DNA of 64,000 bases from Pseudodesulfovibrio sediminis. Its GTDB lineage: Bacteria > Desulfobacterota > Desulfovibrionia > Desulfovibrionales > Desulfovibrionaceae. This document shows positions 18,143 to 26,805 of the stretch, one piece after another. The DNA lies in the NCBI RefSeq assembly GCF_020886695.1, contig NZ_AP024485.1, forward strand, positions 3,477,001 through 3,541,000, written 5' to 3'. Each line of letters starts with the position of its first letter. Positions within the stretch are counted from its first letter, which is position 1. The notes under the pieces were generated by a model that was given only the letters and a program-made list of their open reading frames with translations, had not been told where the DNA came from and did not search any database. The position numbers and the translations under genes were made by a program.

Positions 18143-19429
18143 TTACTCTTCACCGCGTTCGTCTTGCACTCGTTTGGTTTTGGCAAAGCTGCGCGGCAGT
18201 TCGCCGGGGCCGAGAATCTTGACCTCTGAGCGGACCAGAATGTGTTTGCGGATCTCGGAGGCCAGTTGTTTGGCCAGATCGTCGCCGCAACAGGTCGCTT
18301 CCGGAGTGCACTCCACCTGGACGGCCATATGGTCCAGACCGTCCCGGCGGGTCAGGGAAATCTTGTACTCGGCTGACAATTCCTTGAAATCTTCCAGCAC
18401 GGAGCCGATCTGGCCGGGGTAGATGTTCACGCCGCGGAAGATGAACATGTCGTCGCTGCGACCCATGATCTTGTCCATGCGGGGCATGGTCACGCCGCAG
18501 GAGCAGGTGCCGGGCAACAGGCGCGTCAGGTCGTGGGTGCGGTAGCGGACAAGTGGAGACGCTTCCTTTTGCAGGGAGGTGACAACCATTTCGCCCACTT
18601 CTCCGGGGGCGACCGGTTCCAGCGTTTCGGGGTCGATGATTTCGAGGATATATCGGTCGGCCCAGTAATGGATACCGTCATGCGCCTGGCATTCCAGCCC
18701 GGTGCCGGGTCCATAGAGTTCCGTCATGCCCACGATGTCGAAGCTGTCCTCCAGGCCAAGGGCTTCCTCGAACTGGCGGCGCATTTTCGGGGTGTGGGTT
18801 TCTGCGCCGAAAATTGCTTTCTTGAGATGGAGCTTGTCAAAGAGCCCTTGCTTCTGCACTTCTTCGCCCATGAGCAGGGCCATGGAAGCCGTGGAACAGA
18901 GACAGGTGGATTTGAGATCGGTGAGCATTTGGAGCTGTATTTCGAGCAGGCCGGGGCCAACGGGCAGGGCCATGGCACCGAATCGTTCACAGCCGAGCTG
19001 GAACCCTGCACCGGCTGTCCACAGACCGTAGCCCACACAAATCTGTACCCTGTCTTCCACGGTCAGTCCTGCCAGCTCGTAACAGCGGGCAAACATGTCC
19101 TTCCAGACATCAATGTCTTTTTGCGTGTAGGCGAGGATTTTGCGCTTGCCCGTTGTGCCGCTGGAGCCGTGGATGCGAACCACGTCGGCTTCGGGCACGG
19201 ATAACAGGGGCATGGGGTAGCCGGATTTGAGGTCTTCAGCCGTGGTAAAGGGAAGCTTGCGGATATCGTCCAGCGTCTTGATGTCACCCGGCTCCACGCC
19301 GGTCTTCTTGAAACGGGCCTGATAGAACGGGCTGTTTGCGTAAACATGGCTTGCCGTCCACTTCAATCCGGCAAGCTGGATGTCTGCGATCTGTTCTTCG
19401 GTCAAATTCGGTATGAAGCGATAGTCCAT
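18143..19429 (-). CDS. paaK: Phenylacetate-CoA ligase family enzyme
   Basis: 428 aa adenylate-forming enzyme. The AMP-binding P-loop IHGSSGTTGKRKILAYT (about residues 85-100), the GMTELYGPG motif and the C-terminal DDMFIFRGVNIYPGQI region match the PaaK family. It activates an aryl acid (phenylacetate or a relative) to its CoA thioester. No phenylacetyl-CoA oxygenase genes are present; in anaerobes such ligases usually serve aromatic acid uptake or indoleacetate/phenylacetate metabolism via oxidoreductases elsewhere. Start at ATG 19429 with GGGAG six bases upstream. First gene of a three-gene operon. Confidence 0.88.
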   Translation of the reverse strand: MDYRFIPNLTEEQIADIQLAGLKWTASHVYANSPFYQARFKKTGVEPGDIKTLDDIRKLPFTTAEDLKSGYPMPLLSVPEADVVRIHGSSGTTGKRKILAYTQKDIDVWKDMFARCYELAGLTVEDRVQICVGYGLWTAGAGFQLGCERFGAMALPVGPGLLEIQLQMLTDLKSTCLCSTASMALLMGEEVQKQGLFDKLHLKKAIFGAETHTPKMRRQFEEALGLEDSFDIVGMTELYGPGTGLECQAHDGIHYWADRYILEIIDPETLEPVAPGEVGEMVVTSLQKEASPLVRYRTHDLTRLLPGTCSCGVTMPRMDKIMGRSDDMFIFRGVNIYPGQIGSVLEDFKELSAEYKISLTRRDGLDHMAVQVECTPEATCCGDDLAKQLASEIRKHILVRSEVKILGPGELPRSFAKTKRVQDERGEE

Positions 19430-19566
19430 CAAGAGCTCCCTTGTGTGTGCATTGCGGCTGCGTACCCTTGTGTCGGCCTACGAAATCCGGTAGCCTTCAC
19501 AGGTGCTGCGCTCAGCGGTATTCATGCAGCAAAAATAGCAAATCTTCAAGTAGCAAGGGCTTTTTC

Positions 19567-20349
19567 ATGGATATGATACCAACCTGGATTTTCATGGTCG
19601 GCGCGGCTCTGGTCGGTCTGGAAATGGGCGGTTTTTCCTCCATCTTCATCCAGCGCTGGATCGACGAGCAGCCCATTCTCAAACCGTGGCGGTCGCGGTG
19701 CCCCTCTTGCAAGGAACCGCTTGTCTGGCGGGATACCGTACCGGTGATCAGCTATCTCCTGCTCAAGGGACGCTGCCGTCACTGCGATGCGCGCATAGGC
19801 CCACAGTACATGCTGGTGGAGCTTTCCTGCATGGCTTGGTCTCTGGCCGTGGCCCAGGAGTTTGGTTTGTCACCCGAGTGGGCGGTCTATCTCTTGCTCG
19901 GAGTCATGCTCATTGCCGGCAGTTTCATCGATTTCGAGACCTTTCTCCTGCCCGATCGCATCACCCTGGGCGGGACGGTCATAGCGCTGGCCGCCAGCTT
20001 TGTTCTGCGTGAAGGACCCGCATGGCAGGATGCGTTCATTGGTGCGGTCGTCGGGGCCGGGCTGTTCTGGTTTTTGCAGCAGGGATATCGCCTGTGGCGT
20101 GGTGAAGAAGGGCTGGGTACGGGCGATGTCAAACTCATGGCCATGATCGGCGCCATGACCGGGTTGGCCGGATTGCCGTTCACCATTCTAGTCAGCTCGG
20201 CCACCGGGGCCGTAGGCAGCATTATCTACGCCATCCGTCCCGGAAGCGGCGGTATCAAGGGGCGCGTACCCTATGGCCCGTTCCTCAGCCTTGGGTGCAT
20301 GGTGTATCTGCTCTACGGGCAGGATATCCTGCGCTGGCTGCGCTCCTGA
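19567..20349 (+). CDS. pilD: Type IV prepilin peptidase / N-methyltransferase
   Basis: 260 aa inner-membrane aspartyl protease with about eight hydrophobic segments. The N-terminal cytoplasmic loop has the two CxxC pairs (Cys45/48 and Cys70/73). The catalytic aspartates are Asp122 (SFIDFETFLLPD) and Asp187 in the GxGD motif (GTGDVKL). It cleaves and methylates type IV pilin or type II secretion pseudopilin leaders. No pilin or secretion genes are adjacent. Start at 19567; the upstream in-frame sequence is not family-like. A short hairpin follows. Confidence 0.94.
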   Translation: MDMIPTWIFMVGAALVGLEMGGFSSIFIQRWIDEQPILKPWRSRCPSCKEPLVWRDTVPVISYLLLKGRCRHCDARIGPQYMLVELSCMAWSLAVAQEFGLSPEWAVYLLLGVMLIAGSFIDFETFLLPDRITLGGTVIALAASFVLREGPAWQDAFIGAVVGAGLFWFLQQGYRLWRGEEGLGTGDVKLMAMIGAMTGLAGLPFTILVSSATGAVGSIIYAIRPGSGGIKGRVPYGPFLSLGCMVYLLYGQDILRWLRS

Positions 20350-20381
20350 TTGTCCTGATTCCACGCTTCACCAACCGGAAG

Positions 20382-20405
20382 ACCGTCCACCTGAGGGCGG
20401 ACGGT
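20382..20405 (+). terminator. Possible terminator of pilD
   Basis: Stem ACCGTCC/GGACGGT with an 10-base interior, 32 bases after the pilD stop. The T-tract after it is short and interrupted, so this is a weak call. Confidence 0.5.
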
Positions 20406-20445
20406 TCCAGTTAAGGCGACCTCTCGGTCGATTTGAGAGGCGTGT

Positions 20446-21249
20446 TCAGCGTCCCCGGTCTGGGTTGGATATAGCCAGTACCGAGTGATCGAGCGCCGCT
20501 TTCTTGGCAACTCTGGTGCGTTTTTTGGTTTTGGGTTTGGAAATGGGTGATGGCGGGGGAATGCTATCCAGCGTGTTCGGATTCGTCGCCATGATCCCGG
20601 CACTCATGATGTGTGGTTCCGGGCCGCTCAGTTCCTGATGATACAGGTAGGATATCACGCGATTGACGCCGGAGGTGTTTTTGGCGTGGTACATGATCCG
20701 ATCCCGTTCTTTCTTATCAGCGATAACACCAAGCAGGATCACGTCTCCCTGGACGATGTCGACCTCAATGGGGGTGCTGGTGACGCTGAAGTCCGCAATA
20801 AGTTGTGTTCGCAATTCTGCGTACTTGGCCTGCTCTTCAAAAAAGTCGGTGTCGGCTTCCTTGTCCCGGATGTAGAGGTGGCTGATGACGCCACGCTTGT
20901 TTTCCACCTTGTCCACACACTCGTATATGGTCCGCAACTGTTCCTGTGACTCATATTCTCCCACCAGATACAACGTGCCGAAATAGCAGTAAGTGTCTAT
21001 CTGACCGGCCTCGATGTCTTTTTTCTTGTAGAGTTCGGCCTGGGCGTGTCCGGCAATGATGGAGTCCACGATCTGCTGTTCCGTGCTCCGTTCATCCATG
21101 GCTGTTTCATAGACGGTCTGCCCGCTGCCTATGATTGAGGAAAGGTAGGCAGGCGCGCCGGGAATGAGCCCGATGCCAAAAGGAACCGCAGCACACCCCG
21201 GCAGGAGAAGGAGTACCAGAACGAGTATGATAATTTTGAGATTGAACAT
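20446..21249 (-). CDS. BON-domain outer-membrane lipoprotein
   Basis: 267 aa. Signal peptide with lipobox LLPGC (lipidated Cys19). Two BON-like domains follow (about residues 55-115 and 135-215; the second has the VQGDVILLGVIADKKERDR pattern), as in OsmY/DolP-type phospholipid-binding envelope proteins. The tail (about 225-267) is Pro/Lys-rich. Likely an envelope-integrity factor. Single gene on the minus strand, convergent with pilD. Confidence 0.82.
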   Translation of the reverse strand: MFNLKIIILVLVLLLLPGCAAVPFGIGLIPGAPAYLSSIIGSGQTVYETAMDERSTEQQIVDSIIAGHAQAELYKKKDIEAGQIDTYCYFGTLYLVGEYESQEQLRTIYECVDKVENKRGVISHLYIRDKEADTDFFEEQAKYAELRTQLIADFSVTSTPIEVDIVQGDVILLGVIADKKERDRIMYHAKNTSGVNRVISYLYHQELSGPEPHIMSAGIMATNPNTLDSIPPPSPISKPKTKKRTRVAKKAALDHSVLAISNPDRGR

Positions 21250-21476
21250 CAGCGCCTACTCTCCGCATTCCATTTTTGGTTCCACCGACAGGGGCATCTC
21301 AGCAAGAAGTTTGCCAAGATGTTCCGGAAGTCAGGAAAATGGAGGCAGCCCTTGCAGGGCAAAGGCTGAGCAAATTGAGGCTATTAGCAGGCAGGAAGGA
21401 TAAGTCTACAAATAATAGACTTCGGAAAGCGGTGAAGCTGTCTTTAATCTATTAATTGTGGATTGTGCGAGTGGGG

Positions 21477-23063
21477 CTAGTACCGTCCAAGACCGTGTTG
21501 GGGCCATTGGCCGGTGAATCCTTTGCAGATGTATATGGTGAATTTTCTGCCGGGGTGTCCTTTGAAATTGGATTCATACAGGATCGGCTCGCTGACGGAT
21601 GCAAAGAGTTTTTCCAATTGCGCCATGGGGCCGGGTTGGAACCGTTTTCGTACCATGATGGCGTCCCAGCCGATCTTGCCGTCCGTGGGGTTGGGCCACA
21701 GATCATATTGATTCATGCGGCGGCGGTCCATCCAGGTACAGTAGGTAATGGGTTGGCCCGGTACATAGAAGGCGAGTTCCGAGGTGAACCCATAATTGTC
21801 GCTGATTAGGAAGACCCGGTCGGGGTCGTCGAATTCCGTCTGCTGCAACTGGGCGACATAGTGCCCCAGATCAGCCCATCCTTTGAGGCGGTGGGTCGGG
21901 TTCATGGTGTCCGGGGCCGGAATATGGGGCGAAGCGAACATGGCAAGGACAATGGCAAGAGCTGCGCCCACGAGAACAGCCTTGCCCCGGATTTTGCGTT
22001 GTGGCGCTTCCCACCAGCGTTGCAGGGCCATGCCGCCGAGCAGTGCGCCGCTCATGAACGCGGCCGCTGTCCAGTTGGCTTCGACTTTGGAAAATAGGGC
22101 CTTGAAAGTAATGATGCCCCACAAGGGCCAGAAGAAGAGCATGGACTGGAGGTCGCGGCGGTAGGTCGCGTCGTAGCTGCCTACCGGACCGACCCACGAT
22201 TTCTTCCAAGCGGTGACACTCCCTGCGAGAATTGCCACGAACCACCACGGAGAGAGCAGGCCGATCTGAGCGCCGAGCATCTCGAAGAACGGTCCGATAC
22301 GCAGGGAGAATGTGCTTGTTTTGCCCACGCCCGAGGTGAGCTTGGCGACATGCTTGTAAGCGACCCAGTCATTATCAATGTTCCATAGGACAATGGGGGC
22401 CAGGCCGATGAGGGAGCCGATCAGTCCGGCTCCGAGGAACCGCCACCAGAATTTTGGCGGCAACTGACCACGGAAGTGCAGGATGACAGCATACATGAAG
22501 CCCAGCCCGAAAAAGACGAGCATCATGTATTTTGCCAGCGTGCCCACGGCCATGCATACGGCCAGAATGATGAAGGGCAGATCGCCGGGCACAGAGTCCA
22601 GCTTGTTGCGCGTGGCGGCAGCCAGGGCAAAGAAAGCGACAGTCCAACAGAAAATCAATGGGTTGTCCGTGGTCGCCAGAATACCAAGTCCGTTTAGCAA
22701 CGGCATGGTGGCCGCCACGAACAGGATATACAATGCCAGCCTATGTTCTTTCCAGATGCGCGAGACGCCCACATACAAAACGGTCTGGATACCGGTCATG
22801 CCGAGGATGGAACCGAAACGCACCCCCAGTTCGGTGTTCCCGAAAACAGCGGTCCAGGTGGCGATCATCCAGGCGATGAGCGGACCCTTGGAATAGTAGG
22901 AGAGTTGAGGGCGGCGTATCCAGTCCCAATACTGCGCTTCGTCCTGCACCAGATTGAGCTGGCCTGTGGCCACAAACCAGTAGCGGAGGGCAAAGGAAAG
23001 CACGATGATCACAAAGGCGATCACATCCAGCCGAAATGTATATGTAGTATTGGGCGTCGTCAT
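21477..23063 (-). CDS. GT39/ArnT-like membrane glycosyltransferase
   Basis: 528 aa polytopic protein with about 11-12 membrane segments and a C-terminal periplasmic domain. The first periplasmic loop has the acidic pair typical of GT-C enzymes (VQDEAQYWDWIRRPQLSYYSKGPLIAW), as in dolichyl-phosphate-mannose mannosyltransferases and ArnT. It probably transfers a lipid-linked sugar to lipid A, a glycan or a protein in the periplasm. Donor and acceptor are not evident, and no polymyxin-resistance (arn) genes are adjacent. Confidence 0.82.
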   Translation of the reverse strand: MTTPNTTYTFRLDVIAFVIIVLSFALRYWFVATGQLNLVQDEAQYWDWIRRPQLSYYSKGPLIAWMIATWTAVFGNTELGVRFGSILGMTGIQTVLYVGVSRIWKEHRLALYILFVAATMPLLNGLGILATTDNPLIFCWTVAFFALAAATRNKLDSVPGDLPFIILAVCMAVGTLAKYMMLVFFGLGFMYAVILHFRGQLPPKFWWRFLGAGLIGSLIGLAPIVLWNIDNDWVAYKHVAKLTSGVGKTSTFSLRIGPFFEMLGAQIGLLSPWWFVAILAGSVTAWKKSWVGPVGSYDATYRRDLQSMLFFWPLWGIITFKALFSKVEANWTAAAFMSGALLGGMALQRWWEAPQRKIRGKAVLVGAALAIVLAMFASPHIPAPDTMNPTHRLKGWADLGHYVAQLQQTEFDDPDRVFLISDNYGFTSELAFYVPGQPITYCTWMDRRRMNQYDLWPNPTDGKIGWDAIMVRKRFQPGPMAQLEKLFASVSEPILYESNFKGHPGRKFTIYICKGFTGQWPQHGLGRY

Positions 23064-23130
23064 AGTTGTGGTTGGAGTATATTATTCACCACCCCATTGG
23101 CAAGCGTGAAGCATCGGGTGCCTCCGGCGG

Positions 23131-23186
23131 CTGGGGGAAGGGGAGAGAAAACCTTTTGAAAAAGGACTTCTCTCCCCTTCCCTCAG
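23131..23186. repeat. Long intergenic inverted repeat 1
   Basis: Arms of 19 bases (23131-23149 and 23168-23186) with a single mismatch, core GGGGAAGGGGAGAGAA. The interior forms its own CCTTTT/AAAAGG hairpin. It is followed by T5 at 23201-23205. It may act as a terminator or be a dispersed palindromic element. Confidence 0.8.
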
Positions 23187-23344
23187 GCCCCCATCCCCTC
23201 TTTTTCCAAAACGGTATGTGTGCGCTTGCGCGCAAGAGGAAAGTAAGACGTGATGCTGAGAGAAGTGTCGTTATCTTGTTAGATTAACATGCAAAAAAAA
23301 GGACGACTCTGCCGAAGGCGGCGCTAAAAAGTTTTGAAGGGGGA

Positions 23345-23386
23345 GTCCAGAGGGGGGAACTTTTACAAAAGTTCCCCCCTCTGGAC
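23345..23386. repeat. Long intergenic inverted repeat 2 (downstream of trpA)
   Basis: Perfect 20-base arms (GTCCAGAGGGGGGAAC + TTTT and complement) separated by AC. It lies 19 bases after the trpA stop, so it is the natural end of the trp transcript even though no long T-run follows directly. Shares style but not sequence with repeat 1, 158 bases away. The 342-base gap between trpA and the GT39-like gene otherwise holds only a CTTGCGCGCAAG palindrome and no gene. Confidence 0.85.
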
Positions 23387-23405
23387 GTCGGAGACATTGC
23401 TCAAA

Positions 23406-24167
23406 CTATTTCCACGGCTCCATGAAGGAGTCGCTGGTGTTGCCGGACTGGATATGGGTGATGAGTGCCGAGCCGAACACGGCGGCGTCCATGAGTCCTT
23501 CGAATTCCTTGAGCTGATCGGGATGCTTGATACCGAATCCGAGCGCGATGGGGATGTCGAAGACTTCCTTTGCCTCGGTGAGTTTTTCCTTGATGCGGGT
23601 GGGCAGGGATTCGCGCTGGCCGGTGGTACCGAGTACGGACACGAAGTAGCAGAAGCCCTGTGCGCCGTCAGCATACAGAGCCATGCGCTCTTTGGTGGTG
23701 TTCAGCCCGATCAGAGGGACGAGCGAGACGCCGTGGGGTTCGATGGCTTCCTTGACGAAATCGGATTCTTCAAGCGGCATGTCGGCGATAATCAACCCGG
23801 ATACGCCGGCTTCCTTGCAGGCAGCGCCGAACGCGTCCAGCCCGTATTGCAGTACGGGATTGAGATAGCCCATGAGCAACAGGGCGGCATTGAACTGCCC
23901 TTTGCGCTCCTTGAGACCATCGAAAATCCAGGCGAGGTTGATGCCGTCATCCAGACATTTTAGGGACGCCTTTTCCACTACCGGCCCATCGGCCACAGGG
24001 TCGGAAAAGGGCATGCCGATCTCGATGACGGACGCGCCCGCGTTGTCCAGTTCCTCCAATTCCTTCCAGAACTGTTCCCGATTGGGAAAGCCTGCGGGAA
24101 GAAAGGGAATAAGGCCAACTTTCCCTTGTTTATTTGCTTTTTCTATCTTTATTTGCATTGGGTTCAT
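23406..24167 (-). CDS. trpA: Tryptophan synthase alpha subunit
   Basis: Cleaves indole-3-glycerol phosphate to indole and glyceraldehyde-3-phosphate in complex with TrpB; 253 aa TIM barrel. The conserved catalytic region IEIGMPFSDPVADGPVVEKA carries Glu/Asp near residues 45-58, and the phosphate-binding GFGIKHPDQ is present. Start at 24167 (AAGGGG upstream); 24158 is possible. Last gene of trpEGDCFBA, 69 bases after trpB. Confidence 0.96.
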   Translation of the reverse strand: MNPMQIKIEKANKQGKVGLIPFLPAGFPNREQFWKELEELDNAGASVIEIGMPFSDPVADGPVVEKASLKCLDDGINLAWIFDGLKERKGQFNAALLLMGYLNPVLQYGLDAFGAACKEAGVSGLIIADMPLEESDFVKEAIEPHGVSLVPLIGLNTTKERMALYADGAQGFCYFVSVLGTTGQRESLPTRIKEKLTEAKEVFDIPIALGFGIKHPDQLKEFEGLMDAAVFGSALITHIQSGNTSDSFMEPWK

Positions 24168-24236
24168 TATGTACCCCTTTAGTATCGTTGACGACGCGAA
24201 GCGCGCCAAAAGGTTCTTGAGTTGCCGGAGGCTTTC

Positions 24237-25400
24237 CTACAAAATCTGGTCCAGGATGCCGAGGTCCTTGTCTCCACGTCCTGACAGACACACGAGCACT
24301 GACTTGCCTTGCAGCTTGTCCTTGTTCTCGATGGCGTAGGCAACGGCATGCGAGGATTCCAGTGCCGGGATGATCCCTTCGCGCTGGGACAACACTTTGA
24401 AGGCGTTGATGGCCTGACTGTCATTGATGGTCGTGTAATCCACACGGCCGATGTCCTGCAGGTGCGCGTGTTCCGGGCCGACACCGGGGTAATCCAGGCC
24501 GGGGGCGATGGAGTGGGAGGGCAGAATCTGTCCTTCCTCGGTCTGCAACAGCTTGGTCTTCATGCCGTGCAGTACACCGTCGGTGCCGTGATCCAGCGGT
24601 GCGGAATCATCACAACCGGGTTCGCCGGTGCCAGCGGCCTCGACGCCCACGATCTTGACGGATTCGTCGGGCACGAAGTTGTGGAACATGCCGATGGCGT
24701 TGGAACCGCCGCCCACACAGGCCACGACCACGTCAGGCAGGTCGCCGTCGTTGCGGTCCATGAACTGCTGGCGTGCTTCCTTGGAGATGATCTGCTGGAA
24801 TTCGCGGACCAGCTCCGGGAAGGGATACGGTCCGGCTGCGGTGCCGAAACAGTAGTGGGTGTTCTCCTGGTCGGCGAGCCAACGGCGCAGGGCCTCGTTG
24901 ATGGCGTCCTTCAGCGTTTTGGTGCCGGATTCGACAGAGACGATTTCAGCGCCCATGAGCCGCATGCGGTTGACGTTGGGCTCTTGCCGAACCACGTCCG
25001 TGGCGCCCATGTAGATGACGGCCTTCATGTCGAGCATGGCTGCGGCCACTGTGGTGGCAACGCCGTGCATGCCTGCGCCGGTCTCGGCCAGCAGCACTTC
25101 CTTGCCCATCATCTTGGCGAGCAGGCCCTGACCCAGTGTATTGTTGATCTTGTGTGCGCCAGAGTGGTTAAGATCCTCGCGCTTGAGCCAGAGGTCCAGG
25201 CCGAGGTCCTTTGAGAGGTTGGGGCAGTATGTGATGGCTGAGGGGCGGCCGATGTTTTCCTTGAGCATTGCGGTGAAGCGCGTCTGGAATTCCTCACTGG
25301 GGAGGATGGTTTTCATGGCTTCTTCAAGCTCGATGAGTGGCGGCATGAGCAGTTCGGGGATGAACTGGCCTCCGAAATCGCCGAAATAACCTTTCTTCAT
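24237..25400 (-). CDS. trpB: Tryptophan synthase beta subunit
   Basis: PLP enzyme joining indole and serine; 387 aa. The PLP-lysine motif REDLNHSGAHKINN, the AETGAGMHGVATTVAAAM substrate loop, and the phosphate-binding CVGGGSNAIGMF are intact, marking the standard TrpB1 type. Nine bases after trpF. Confidence 0.98.
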   Translation of the reverse strand: MKKGYFGDFGGQFIPELLMPPLIELEEAMKTILPSEEFQTRFTAMLKENIGRPSAITYCPNLSKDLGLDLWLKREDLNHSGAHKINNTLGQGLLAKMMGKEVLLAETGAGMHGVATTVAAAMLDMKAVIYMGATDVVRQEPNVNRMRLMGAEIVSVESGTKTLKDAINEALRRWLADQENTHYCFGTAAGPYPFPELVREFQQIISKEARQQFMDRNDGDLPDVVVACVGGGSNAIGMFHNFVPDESVKIVGVEAAGTGEPGCDDSAPLDHGTDGVLHGMKTKLLQTEEGQILPSHSIAPGLDYPGVGPEHAHLQDIGRVDYTTINDSQAINAFKVLSQREGIIPALESSHAVAYAIENKDKLQGKSVLVCLSGRGDKDLGILDQIL

Positions 25401-25409
25401 GATAAATCC

Positions 25410-26033
25410 TTATTCATTGGCTGCGATGATGTCGAAGACCTCGCGCAGCTTGTTTTCGTCTTTGATGCCCGGTGCCTGCTCCACGCCGGAATTGATGTCC
25501 AGCCCTGGAGGGTTGAGGGCCAAGGCGGCTTTCAGGTTGTGTGGCCCTAATCCGCCGGCAAGAAACCAAGGTGTTTGTATTTCAATGTCTTGGAGTATGC
25601 CGAAATCAATAGTCTGGCCAGTACCGCCCTGCCCCGTATTGCCAGCGTCCAGCAGGAAATGCCCGCAGGCTTCGGAGTAGTCATCCAGGTCGCGTGCCAG
25701 CGCTGCCGATGAGGCGTAGGTGCTAGGCCAGAAGGCTCGGATGACCCGATCGGCTCCCACCTGCCAGCAGAAGGTACTGTCCTGTCCACCGTGAAGCTGT
25801 GCCGCGTGCAGGCCGCACCGCTCCATGATGTCGAGTACTTCTTTGGCCGTCTGGTTCACGAACACGCCCACTTTGGTTACACCGGTCTTGACCGAGGCCA
25901 CAAAGTCTGGGTCCACATTTCGTGGACTTTTCGGATGGAAGATGAAACCGAGCAGGTCTGCGCCGAGTTCGACGCAGAGTTCGACATCCTGCATGCGGGT
26001 CATGCCGCAGATCTTGACGAGTGGGCGGGGCAT
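25410..26033 (-). CDS. trpF: Phosphoribosylanthranilate isomerase
   Basis: 207 aa TIM barrel. Starts MPRPLVKICGMTRMQD with the catalytic Cys in KICG; GADLLGFIFHPKSPRNV and the C-terminal AGGLGPHNLKAAL phosphate site are clear. The start at 26033 is one base past the trpC stop, implying translational coupling. Confidence 0.96.
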   Translation of the reverse strand: MPRPLVKICGMTRMQDVELCVELGADLLGFIFHPKSPRNVDPDFVASVKTGVTKVGVFVNQTAKEVLDIMERCGLHAAQLHGGQDSTFCWQVGADRVIRAFWPSTYASSAALARDLDDYSEACGHFLLDAGNTGQGGTGQTIDFGILQDIEIQTPWFLAGGLGPHNLKAALALNPPGLDINSGVEQAPGIKDENKLREVFDIIAANE

Positions 26034-26034
26034 G

Positions 26035-26805
26035 TTACTTGGCTCCTGTGAGTTCGGCCAGCTTTTCGCCGGGGTTCTCCGCCTCCATGAGGGAAGTCCC
26101 GATAAGGATGGCGTCAAAGCCGAGGCTGGCCATTTCTTCTACCTGTGCGCGTTCGGATACGCCGCTTGCGCAGATCCACAGTTCGTCATCCTGCTTTTGC
26201 TTGATGAAGTGACGACCCTGATCCAGGGAGATCTCAAGGGTGTCGAGGTTGCGATTGTTCACCTGAATGATGTCGGCACCGGCTTCGCGGGCCATGTCGA
26301 GGTCTGCCTGGTCGAATACCTCGACCACGGGTGCCAGACCGGGCATGCGTGCGATATCGATGAGCTGTTTCAGGTGGTCGACGTCATCGCACATACGGGC
26401 GATGAGCAGTACGGCAGAGGCCGGGCTGGAGGCCGTCATGGCCACCTGAAGCGGATCGAAGATGAAGTCCTTGCGCAGCAGGGGAATGCCGGGATTGCTC
26501 ATCATGAAGAGGAAATCCGGGGTGCCGCTGAAGTACTTGTGCTCGGTCAGCACGGAGATGGCAGCCGCACCGTTGTTGGCGTAGTCCTCTGCGAAATCCA
26601 TCGGGTTGATGTTTTCGCGCAGGATACCCTTGCTCGGACTGGCCGGTTTGAACTCCGCAATGATGGCGCCGGGGCCTTTGGCCTTGATGGCGTCGACGAA
26701 AGAGGGGCGATTGCCCGAGTATACGGCCGGGATGCGGCCTTCGACGAAGTCCTTGCGCAGGCTCTCTATTTCGAGCTGCTTGGCTTCTCTGAATTTATTG
26801 AGCAT
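26035..26805 (-). CDS. trpC: Indole-3-glycerol phosphate synthase
   Basis: 256 aa monofunctional enzyme, not fused to TrpF. Substrate motifs IIAEFKPASPSKG, LLRKDFIFDP and VNNRNLDTLEISLD are present, including the catalytic Lys/Glu residues. Overlaps the trpD end by 11 bases. Confidence 0.96.
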   Translation of the reverse strand: MLNKFREAKQLEIESLRKDFVEGRIPAVYSGNRPSFVDAIKAKGPGAIIAEFKPASPSKGILRENINPMDFAEDYANNGAAAISVLTEHKYFSGTPDFLFMMSNPGIPLLRKDFIFDPLQVAMTASSPASAVLLIARMCDDVDHLKQLIDIARMPGLAPVVEVFDQADLDMAREAGADIIQVNNRNLDTLEISLDQGRHFIKQKQDDELWICASGVSERAQVEEMASLGFDAILIGTSLMEAENPGEKLAELTGAK

